From CAZMVU01 sp964569295 (GTDB taxonomy: Bacteria; Hydrogenedentota; Hydrogenedentia; Hydrogenedentales; JAGMZX01): a stretch of DNA of 12,187 nt. The stretch lies in contig CAZMVU010000150.1 of NCBI GenBank assembly GCA_964569295.1, positions 1 through 12,187 of the forward strand. The letters are read 5' to 3'. Below are positions 1 through 6,685 of the stretch, piece after piece (the first letter of the stretch is position 1; every line of letters starts with the position of its first letter). The position numbers and the translations under genes are program-made. Under the pieces are notes generated by a model that worked only from the letters and a program-made list of their open reading frames with translations, made no database searches and had not been told where the DNA came from.

Positions 1-293
1 GTCAAGTGCGGCGTTGTGTTTACGCATCTGCCTACGGATTCAGGCAGGCACGGCCGTGGCAGTATGCCATGGCGAGCGCGTGGACTGCACCTCAGGCCCG
101 TAAAAAATAGCACACGAGTACGGCTATAGATAGCGCTGCCGCCATCCCATCACAGACAGGGCTATTTCGCAAATGGCTCGGGCCCACAGCGGGGTGCGCG
201 CCCACAGTGGACTGCCCGCATACAGCGAAGGCCCGCCGGCGGGTATAAAAACCGGCGGGCCCCTGCTTGGGTATGCCTCGGCAGTGGGAGGAA
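1..293. other. Intergenic region downstream of the RND permease gene
   Basis: No convincing gene is seen on either strand. The stretch holds a small hairpin (CTGCCT at 28-33 with AGGCAG at 42-47, 8-nt loop, no T-tract), an octamer palindrome GCCATGGC near 66-73, two copies of GCCCACAG around 182 and 200, and the terminator-like hairpin at 230-261 listed separately. It probably contains the 3' flank of a gene outside the window. Confidence 0.5.
230..261 (-). terminator. Putative terminator of the efflux operon
   Basis: A perfect 10-bp inverted repeat, GGCCCGCCGG at 230-239 and CCGGCGGGCC at 252-261, encloses a 12-nt loop. It lies about 30 nt beyond the stop codon of the RND permease, the last gene of the minus-strand operon. 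Read on the minus strand the stem is followed by TTCGCTGT, a poor T-tract, so it may act as a weak intrinsic terminator or as a 3'-end-protecting hairpin. Confidence 0.5.
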
Positions 294-3200
294 CTACGAG
301 GCCGAATGATCGTCTTTGCTGTCCTTTGCCGAGAAGAGGTAGTAGACCATAGGCAGTACCAGCAGGGTCAGCAGCGCCGACACGAGGATGCCGCCCACGG
401 CCGCAATGCCGATGGGCGTGCGCATTTCACTGCCGATGCCGGCGCCCAGGGCCAGCGGCAGCATGCCCAGTACTGCGGCGAGGGTGATCATGACAATCGG
501 GCGGAACCGTTCTGCGGCTGCCTGCGCCATGGCCTCGCGGCGCCCGGCGCCTTCATGGCGCAGTCCGTTCACACGGTCCATGATGAGGATGGCGTTGTTT
601 ACCACTATGCCGATGAGCATCACGGCGCCCAGCAGCACGAACATGTTGATCGCTTCTCCGGCCAGTCCAAGGGCCCACAACATCCCGATGAGGCCAAGGG
701 GGATGGTGACCAGTATGATGAACGGCTGGAGAAAGGACTCGAGAATAGCTGCGAGAACCAGGTATACGAGTATAAGAGCAATGATTCCTGCCTCGGCCAT
801 GGCCTCGTTGCCCTCCTGCATGAGTTCATACTCGCCGACGAACTCGTAATCGTAGCCCGGGGGCAGGTCCGCTTCCTCGTCGATGCGGGCGGAAAGATTT
901 TGCACCACCGTACCCATGGGACCGTCGAGGTCGGCAAAGAGTTTCGATATGCGCTGCTTGTTGCGCCGGGTAATTTGCACCGGTGCCTCGCCGCTTTCGA
1001 CCTGCGCCAGCGTCGTGAGCACGAGGGGATGTCCCGGTGCGCCGGGAAACAGGAACTCCTCGATCTGGTCCGTGCCTTCCTGTTCCTCGAGCTTCACCAC
1101 GATGTCATAGTTGCGGTCGCCGGATTTGAATACGCCGGACTCGAGGCCCTCGATGTTCGCGCGGAGGGCCAGGCCGACGTTGGCCGGCGCGATGTCCAGG
1201 TCCGCGAGTACGGCCCGTTGCGGGCGAATGCGCAGCTCGGGCTTGCCGAAGCGCACCGTGGTGTCTGGCTCGACGATACCATCGACGCCTTGCGAAAGGT
1301 CTTGCACACGCAAGGCGAGCGTGTCCAGCGTGTCGAGATCGGCTCCGGAAATGGTCAACTCGATTGGCGTACTTTGGCCGCCCACTTCCGAGGGCTGGCC
1401 GACGGTAACCATGCACTCGGGGTAGTGGGCGAGTTGTTCGCGCACCTGTGTCAAGATTGCTGCGATTGGCGTATCGCGTTCCGTCTTGTCCACGAACTTC
1501 ATGACTACCTGTGCGAGGTAGACCCCCTCGCTCGAGCGGCCGACCGTGGCATCGACTTTGCCGACGGTCGTGAACATGTGCTCGAGTCCCGGCATGTCCT
1601 GCACCATGCGCTCGACTTCGCGCACGCGCTCGGTGGTGCGGTCCAGGGCGTAGCGCGTGGGGTACTCGAGTTTCACGAACACCTCGCCCTTGTCGATGAC
1701 CGGGAAAAAGTCGAGGCCCACATGCGCCACAATGCCCAGCGAGAAGCAGAAGATCGCCACGGCGGCCGCGAGTCCGAGCATAGCGCCCAGGCGGCGGTGC
1801 TCGAAGAAGTGCATACTGTGGGCGAAGTTCCGGGTTATGGCATCGAACAGGCGGTTCCAGCTTTGTTCCATGCGCCGCAGGAGGGACGTATCGTTCTGGT
1901 CCTTGCGCAGCAGCACCGAACACAGGATCGGCGTGAGCGTGAACGAGATGAACAACGAGGCGAGCGTCATGATAACCATCGTAATGGCGAATGGCGCGAA
2001 GAAGAGCCCCACCATGGTGCCCATGGTCGCCACGGGAAACAGCACCACCACGTTCGTGCCCGCGCTCGCCAACACCGCCATGGCCACGGCGCGCGCGCCG
2101 AGCCGGCTGGCCTCCTTCGCATCCCCGTTTTCCGCGAACCGTCTGCCGATGCTTTCGAGCACGACGATCGAGTTCGTGACCAGGATACCCACCGAAAGTC
2201 CGATGGCCAGCAAGGTCGACACATTGAGCGTATAGTCGAGAAAGCTCATGAAGAACAGACCGATAAGAATGGTGAGCGGCATGGTCACGGCGACGATCAT
2301 GGTGAGGCGCAGGTTGTAAAAGAAGAAGAACAGAATAAGCGCCGTGAGTGCGATACCTTGCAAGATATTGAGCAGCGTGGTGTTCACCGACGCCTCGACG
2401 AACTGGGCGTCGTCCGTTACCCAGACCAACTCCATGCCGCCCGGCAGGAGCGTGCGCATTTCAGCTATGGCTTCACGCACCCGATCGACCACGGCCACGG
2501 CGTTGGCGTCGGCCTTTTTGACCACCTTGATGCCGATGCACGGCTGGCCATCGACGTACGCGGCCTGGCGCTGCTCTTCGGTGGTCATGGCGACCCGGCC
2601 CACGTCGTGAATGTAGCAGCGCTGGCCATTGCTATTGGCGAGCTCGAGCGTGCCGAGCTCGGCGGTGGTCTCGTAGTCCGCGTCGAACTTGACGGCGTAT
2701 TCGGCACCCTGTTCGCGCACCCGGCCCGAGGGGATCATTCGTACCCCTTCCTGGACCGCCTGCACCACATCCATGCTGGTGAGGCCGCGCGCCGCCAATG
2801 CCTTCCGGTCCAGCACCACATGCACCTCGCGCTCCGCACCGCCGATGAGGTCGACCTCCGCCACGCCCGAGAGCGTGGTGAGGCGGTCTTTCAACGTGTT
2901 GTCCGCGTAGTCGTAAAGATCGGCGAGGGGGGCATCGCCTGCCAGCGCCAGGGTGATGATGGGCTGTGCGTTGATGTCGAACTTCAACACATTGGGCTTT
3001 TCCGTGCCGCTCGGAAAGTCATTGGTAATGAGATCGATCTTCTCGCGCACGTCGTTCGCCGCCACATCCACATCCATGTCGAGATCGAACTCGATCAGAG
3101 TTTGGCACACATTCTCCATGCAGGACGACGTCACGTATTTCAGGCCGTCGAGCGAGACGACTGCCTCTTCGATGGGGCGGGCGATGTCCGACTCGATTTC

Positions 3201-3371
3201 TGACGGACTGCCGCCGGGGTAAACGGTGACCACGGTGATATACGGCACGTCCACCTTGGGCAGCCACTCGATCCCCATCGTCCGGTACGCGTTCACGCCG
3301 AGCAGCGCGAGCGCGATGATGAGACAGCACATGGCCACCGGCCGCCGGACTGAGGCGTTCGAGAGAAACAT
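294..3371 (-). CDS. RND-family efflux permease with non-canonical TM4/TM10 relay
   Basis: This inner-membrane RND efflux permease (AcrB/HAE-like, 1025 aa, normal family length) would export small hydrophobic or amphiphilic compounds with the adaptor encoded just upstream. The N-terminus has the usual first helix (about 12-30), followed by the first porter loop. TM2-TM6 lie at about 330-485, the second periplasmic half at about 555-850, and TM8-TM12 at about 860-1012. TM4 reads GILVTNSIVVLES (395-407) and TM10 reads GIVVNNAILIMD (921-932). By alignment to AcrB as I remember it, Asp407/Asp408 are T399/N400 and Lys940 is N925. The TM11 Arg is kept (R955 in RFRP). Proton coupling must therefore differ from AcrB. 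The ATG overlaps the adaptor stop by one base (TAATG), behind a GGAGGAGG ribosome binding site. Substrate is unknown. Confidence 0.93.
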   Translation of the reverse strand: MFLSNASVRRPVAMCCLIIALALLGVNAYRTMGIEWLPKVDVPYITVVTVYPGGSPSEIESDIARPIEEAVVSLDGLKYVTSSCMENVCQTLIEFDLDMDVDVAANDVREKIDLITNDFPSGTEKPNVLKFDINAQPIITLALAGDAPLADLYDYADNTLKDRLTTLSGVAEVDLIGGAEREVHVVLDRKALAARGLTSMDVVQAVQEGVRMIPSGRVREQGAEYAVKFDADYETTAELGTLELANSNGQRCYIHDVGRVAMTTEEQRQAAYVDGQPCIGIKVVKKADANAVAVVDRVREAIAEMRTLLPGGMELVWVTDDAQFVEASVNTTLLNILQGIALTALILFFFFYNLRLTMIVAVTMPLTILIGLFFMSFLDYTLNVSTLLAIGLSVGILVTNSIVVLESIGRRFAENGDAKEASRLGARAVAMAVLASAGTNVVVLFPVATMGTMVGLFFAPFAITMVIMTLASLFISFTLTPILCSVLLRKDQNDTSLLRRMEQSWNRLFDAITRNFAHSMHFFEHRRLGAMLGLAAAVAIFCFSLGIVAHVGLDFFPVIDKGEVFVKLEYPTRYALDRTTERVREVERMVQDMPGLEHMFTTVGKVDATVGRSSEGVYLAQVVMKFVDKTERDTPIAAILTQVREQLAHYPECMVTVGQPSEVGGQSTPIELTISGADLDTLDTLALRVQDLSQGVDGIVEPDTTVRFGKPELRIRPQRAVLADLDIAPANVGLALRANIEGLESGVFKSGDRNYDIVVKLEEQEGTDQIEEFLFPGAPGHPLVLTTLAQVESGEAPVQITRRNKQRISKLFADLDGPMGTVVQNLSARIDEEADLPPGYDYEFVGEYELMQEGNEAMAEAGIIALILVYLVLAAILESFLQPFIILVTIPLGLIGMLWALGLAGEAINMFVLLGAVMLIGIVVNNAILIMDRVNGLRHEGAGRREAMAQAAAERFRPIVMITLAAVLGMLPLALGAGIGSEMRTPIGIAAVGGILVSALLTLLVLPMVYYLFSAKDSKDDHSAS

Positions 3372-4579
3372 TACGCCTCCTCCTCCTCCCGAACGGCCAC
3401 GGGGGTGCCGTCATTCAAGAGGAACTGCCCCATCGTCACGACCGGCAGGTCCGGCGTGAGGTTGTCGCCCTCCACCTCGATATAGCCGTCGCTCTCGAGG
3501 CCGGTTTCCACTTGCAACATGCGCGCTGTGTCATCCTGCACGGTGAAAAGGACATGGGTATCCGCGCGCAACTGCACCGCATCGCGCGGCACGCCGAGGC
3601 CCGCCGTATGCCTCAGGAGGAGGGTCACATCCGCCATGGCGCCCGCCGCCACGCCCGGTGGCGGGTCTTTCAGTTCGCACTTCACCTCGAAGGTTCGCAA
3701 TTGCGGGTTAATGGCAGGACTCTTGTACACGACCGGCTGTGGCGGCACTTCGATGCCATAGGTCTGCACCCGCATCGGCGTTTCACCCATCTCGATGCTT
3801 GCGTAGTACTGGGCCGGCAGAAAGGCCGACACTTCAAGGACGGTCGTGTCCTCGATCCGCAACACCGGCGTGCCGGCGTTGGCCATTTCGCCCGGTTCCA
3901 GGAACCGCTGGGTAACCGTGCCGGTCAGGTTGCTGTAGACCCGGGTGTCATCGAGATCCTTTTCGGCTATATCGAGCGATAGCTCGGCCTGGCGCACCTG
4001 TTCCTGTGCCAGGTCGACGACGCTGTGCGCATGCTTGACGCCCGCCTTGGTCTGCAAGAAACGCGACCGCTGCTGTTCGAGTACGTCCACACTTATCGAG
4101 TTGTTCTCATAGAGCAACTGGTAGCGCTCGTAGTCTATCTTCGCCTTCTCGAAATCCGCCAGCTTCTGCTCGCGGTAGGCTTCCTTTTCCTTCAAACCGC
4201 ACTGGGCGATAGCGAGATCCTGTTTGCTTACGTCCACTGCCTTGCGCAATTTCAACGCATCGACCTGGAAGAGCGCCGTCTCCCCCGCAATGACTTCGTC
4301 GCCCTCATCCACGAAGATGCTCTCGACCGTGCCGGGTATCCGTGCTGAGACCAGCGCAAAATGCTTTGCCTCGACATTTCCCTGCACGGTCAGCCGCTGT
4401 TCAAAAGGCCGTTCGGCGATGCGCCCAAGCACCACCGGTACCTTGCGCCCGATGCCGGTATCGGCCGGCGCGGCGGAATCCCGGTTCGTGCTGCGGGCAA
4501 AGATGGCCCCGGCGAATACACCGCCCAGCACCACTATGCCGGCCGCCCCGGCCATAATGCGTTTCCATCCGGCCTTCAT
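3371..4579 (-). CDS. RND periplasmic adaptor subunit (membrane fusion protein)
   Basis: This 402-aa adaptor would bridge the RND permease and an outer-membrane channel. It has an N-terminal membrane anchor or uncleaved signal (about 7-28). A lipoyl-like half follows at about 63-105 (LTVQGNVEAK, then IPGTVESIFVDEGDEV), then a long charged alpha-helical hairpin at about 108-212. The second lipoyl half (NLTGTVTQRFLEPGEMANAG, 217-236) and a beta-barrel and membrane-proximal region complete it, so domain order matches the HlyD/AcrA-type family. There is no lipobox Cys. Its ATG overlaps the stop of the TetR gene by four bases (ATGA), and its own stop overlaps the permease start. Four GAG codons near the C-terminus (REEEEA) also form the permease ribosome binding site. 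No outer-membrane factor gene is in the window. Confidence 0.93.
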   Translation of the reverse strand: MKAGWKRIMAGAAGIVVLGGVFAGAIFARSTNRDSAAPADTGIGRKVPVVLGRIAERPFEQRLTVQGNVEAKHFALVSARIPGTVESIFVDEGDEVIAGETALFQVDALKLRKAVDVSKQDLAIAQCGLKEKEAYREQKLADFEKAKIDYERYQLLYENNSISVDVLEQQRSRFLQTKAGVKHAHSVVDLAQEQVRQAELSLDIAEKDLDDTRVYSNLTGTVTQRFLEPGEMANAGTPVLRIEDTTVLEVSAFLPAQYYASIEMGETPMRVQTYGIEVPPQPVVYKSPAINPQLRTFEVKCELKDPPPGVAAGAMADVTLLLRHTAGLGVPRDAVQLRADTHVLFTVQDDTARMLQVETGLESDGYIEVEGDNLTPDLPVVTMGQFLLNDGTPVAVREEEEA

Positions 4580-5280
4580 GCCTCGTTGTCCTTCGCCATA
4601 CTGCTTTGTACATACACGCCTTCTTCCACCGCTTCCGCGTCGCGTGCGTGCCGGGGCAAGCCCAGGGCCGCCAGGAACGTGTCCGTCACATGCGCCGCCG
4701 CCTCCGCCAGGAACGGCTGATCATAGGCCGGTTTATCGAGCAGCATGAGTATCGGAGATTCCGCGAACCCATAAAACGCGATTTCGCCCGTGAGCGAGAA
4801 GGCATAAAACCGCTGGCGCGTCTTGCTCAAAGCTGGGTTCGCCCGCCGCACGATGTCTTGTAATGTGACGAGGTCTGGCTCGAACACCTGGCGCACGAGC
4901 GCCTGCAAGGCCGGCGACGGCTCGAGGAAGCTCCGGATCAACAGTGTCGTATGCCATGACGGCAGGCTCACAGAGAAATACACCTTGAACCGGGCCTGGA
5001 TGATGTGCCGGAAGAGTCCCGCCAATGCTGCGGGCGTCTTGAACCGTTCCGGGCTTGCCCGCCATGGCTCGAGCCCCACCCCCTTTATCACATCCACCGC
5101 CGCATGCAGCGCCTCTGCGTACAGCTTGTCTTTGCTGCCGAAGTGATAGCTCACGGCGGCAACATTGGCCCCTGCCTTCTCCGCGATCGTGCGCACACTC
5201 GTCGCGCCGAAGCCATGCACGGCAAACAACTCGCCGGCAGCCTCGAGGAGGACATGGTGCGTATCCACGTTATGGGCCAT
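4576..5280 (-). CDS. TetR-family transcriptional regulator of the efflux operon
   Basis: A 234-aa repressor-type regulator and first gene of the efflux operon. The N-terminal TetR DNA-binding domain spans about 7-56, with the helix-turn-helix in SVRTIAEKAGANVAAVSYHF (28-47) followed by GSKDKLY, the typical TetR signature. The remaining ~175 residues would be the ligand-binding and dimerisation domain. Its length and layout resemble the CecR/YbiH branch, but I infer this only from general look. ATG 5280 is chosen because the HTH sits at the normal distance from it. The upstream in-frame TTG at 5313 would add 11 unlikely residues and has no ribosome binding site. A GGAG lies 13 nt before the ATG, so initiation may be weak. 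A palindrome inside its promoter suggests autorepression. Confidence 0.92.
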   Translation of the reverse strand: MAHNVDTHHVLLEAAGELFAVHGFGATSVRTIAEKAGANVAAVSYHFGSKDKLYAEALHAAVDVIKGVGLEPWRASPERFKTPAALAGLFRHIIQARFKVYFSVSLPSWHTTLLIRSFLEPSPALQALVRQVFEPDLVTLQDIVRRANPALSKTRQRFYAFSLTGEIAFYGFAESPILMLLDKPAYDQPFLAEAAAHVTDTFLAALGLPRHARDAEAVEEGVYVQSSMAKDNEA

Positions 5281-5330
5281 AGCGCTGCGGTTTCTCCAGA
5301 TATGGATTACCAATGAATTCAGGCAAGGCG

Positions 5331-5359
5331 AGCATAGATCAAACGTTTGTTTAAGTCAA
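5331..5359 (-). promoter_or_regulatory. Sigma70-type promoter of the TetR-adaptor-RND operon
   Basis: Read on the minus strand, TTGACT (5359-5354, 5 of 6 matches to TTGACA) is followed by a 17-nt spacer and TATGCT (5336-5331, 4 of 6 matches to TATAAT). Transcription would begin near 5324, giving a leader of about 43 nt before the TetR ATG at 5280. No better promoter is seen for this operon. Confidence 0.72.
5340..5349. promoter_or_regulatory. Probable TetR operator CAAACGTTTG
   Basis: This perfect 10-bp palindrome lies entirely within the 17-nt spacer between the -35 and -10 boxes of the promoter for the TetR gene. Symmetry weakens beyond the 10-mer (further matches are scattered). Operators in the promoter spacer are typical for TetR-family autorepressors such as TetR itself. 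Which protein binds here is inferred from position only. Confidence 0.6.
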
Positions 5360-5542
5360 GCGCACCCCCCATACGCAGACGTGCACAACGGTCTCCGTGG
5401 CTCGACCCGGAACCCAGCGCACACCATCGTAACCGGGTATTGACGCATTACCTGCCGGATTGGCTTGGACACCACTGGCGCCATCCTTTGAAGGCGGAAC
5501 ATAGGGCACTTTCGCTGTGCGTGGTCTTCTCCTTGGCGCAAA
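5360..5542. other. Intergenic stretch between divergent promoters
   Basis: This is the central part of the gap between the TetR start (5280) and the exchanger start (5662). It lies between the minus-strand promoter at 5331-5359 and the plus-strand promoter at 5543-5572. I see no RNA gene, terminator or repeat in it. A minus-strand open frame crosses it, but it overlaps both promoters and has no ribosome binding site or recognisable family, so it is not called. Confidence 0.45.
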
Positions 5543-5572
5543 TTGACCGGCGGCGCGGTGCTTTCGTATGAT
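5543..5572 (+). promoter_or_regulatory. Sigma70-type promoter for the exchanger-HAD gene pair
   Basis: TTGACC (5543-5548, 5 of 6 matches) and TATGAT (5567-5572, 5 of 6 matches) are separated by 18 nt. The predicted start is near 5580, giving a leader of about 80 nt before the GTG at 5662. No obvious operator palindrome overlaps it. Confidence 0.65.
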
Positions 5573-5661
5573 GTGCCGCGCGTGGAAGCCGCCGGCCCGA
5601 GGGGAAGACCGGGCCACCATTATTCCCTGCACCCGTGGCGGCGTATCTTTGGAGAGACCCC

Positions 5662-6663
5662 GTGGAACAGCACCTCTGGCTCGATCTGCTCTATGTCGCC
5701 CTGGCCGTGGCCATTCTGTGGAAATGCGCCGACTGGTTTGTGGATGGTGCGGTCGCCATCGCCGAGCGGTTGCAGGTTCCGCAGATGCTTGTGGGGCTGG
5801 TGATCGTGAGTATCGCGACGACTTCGCCCGAGTTGATGGCCTCGCTTCTGGCGGCCTTGCGCGACATGCCCGAGGTGGCTCTCGGTAACGCGGTTGGCTC
5901 GGTGATCATTGATGCGTCGGTCGCGCTGGGCCTGGCTGCGGTGATCTCTGTGGTCCCACTGACGGCAGACCGCCGCATCTTTCGAACCAGCGCGCTCATG
6001 CTGATCATCGTGTTGCCGCTCAGCTTTTTCATGTGCCTCGACGGCGTTCTTGCCCGCTACGAGGGGATCGTTCTTCTCATCCTGTACGTCATCTATGCCG
6101 TCGTGTCCTATGTCCAGGTGCGGCGCCGCCAACGCGCGGGTGATCTCACTGCGCTGCCGGCGGAGGTGCCCGACCTCGAGCATCTGCCCGTACACAAGAT
6201 AGCGTGGCTGTTTCTCGGCGGGCTTATCGGTGTCATCGGCGGCAGCCACCTGCTGCTCGAGGGCGCAGTGGGCATCGCGGTGTGGGCGCAACTGCCCACG
6301 GTTGTCATTGGCCTCACGGTTGTTGCCATCGGTACCTCGATGCCTGAAGTGGCCACCTGCGTGGCCAGCGCTGTCAAGAAGCAGAGCGGCATTGGAATCG
6401 GCAACATCCTGGGAGCCGACATTCTCAACATCTGCTGGGTGGCCGGCCTTTCGAGCATTGCCAATCCGCTGGTGGCTGAGCGGCGCGTGGTCTTCATCAT
6501 GTTTCCCGCCGTGCTGGTTATTGTCACGGTCATGCTTGCCATGCTGCGCTGCGGTTACCGCCTCAGCCGCTTGAACGGTGCCATTTTGCTGGTCCTTTAC
6601 GTCTTGTACGTGTGCACGCTGCTCTACTTCGCCCCGCGCGATGTCGTCATCCCCGCACACTGA
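5662..6663 (+). CDS. Cation/Ca2+ exchanger family membrane protein (CaCA superfamily, YrbG-like)
   Basis: A 333-aa inner-membrane antiporter with about ten hydrophobic helices in two inverted halves, the size and layout of prokaryotic CaCA exchangers. It would extrude Ca2+ or another cation in exchange for Na+ or H+. The alpha-1 repeat has SIATTSPEL (50-58) and GNAVGSVIIDAS (75-86). The alpha-2 repeat has AIGTSMPEV (222-230) and GNILGADILNIC (247-258). Both key glutamates are present (E57, E229). At the paired ligand positions there is D84 in alpha-1 and N256 in alpha-2, the reverse of the Asn/Asp arrangement I recall for the Methanocaldococcus exchanger NCX_Mj. GTG 5662 is chosen because GGAGAG sits 5 nt upstream. 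An upstream GTG at 5635 lacks this site. A cytoplasmic loop lies at about 153-178. The HAD gene follows after 22 nt. Confidence 0.9.
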   Translation: MEQHLWLDLLYVALAVAILWKCADWFVDGAVAIAERLQVPQMLVGLVIVSIATTSPELMASLLAALRDMPEVALGNAVGSVIIDASVALGLAAVISVVPLTADRRIFRTSALMLIIVLPLSFFMCLDGVLARYEGIVLLILYVIYAVVSYVQVRRRQRAGDLTALPAEVPDLEHLPVHKIAWLFLGGLIGVIGGSHLLLEGAVGIAVWAQLPTVVIGLTVVAIGTSMPEVATCVASAVKKQSGIGIGNILGADILNICWVAGLSSIANPLVAERRVVFIMFPAVLVIVTVMLAMLRCGYRLSRLNGAILLVLYVLYVCTLLYFAPRDVVIPAH

Positions 6664-6685
6664 ACCACGCGCTCGAAACGCCGCC

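Noticed and set aside
267..3203. A 978-codon open frame on the plus strand, antisense to the RND permease
   Set aside because: Its translation is rich in His, Arg, Glu and Gln with no domain or membrane pattern. It exists because the GC-rich codon use of the opposite gene removes stop codons. The minus-strand frame is an unmistakable RND protein.
5440..5468. TTGACG at 5440 as a second plus-strand promoter
   Set aside because: At 16-18 nt spacing there is no sequence resembling a -10 box.
5351..5632. A 93-codon minus-strand frame in the gap between the TetR and exchanger genes
   Set aside because: It runs through both predicted promoters, has no ribosome binding site and matches no family. 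A degraded gene remnant cannot be excluded, but there is no positive evidence.
6578..6685. Upstream start for the HAD gene inside the exchanger gene
   Set aside because: The extra 36 residues are Cys/Ser-rich out-of-frame readthrough of the exchanger's last helix. ATG 6686 gives a sensible N-terminus.
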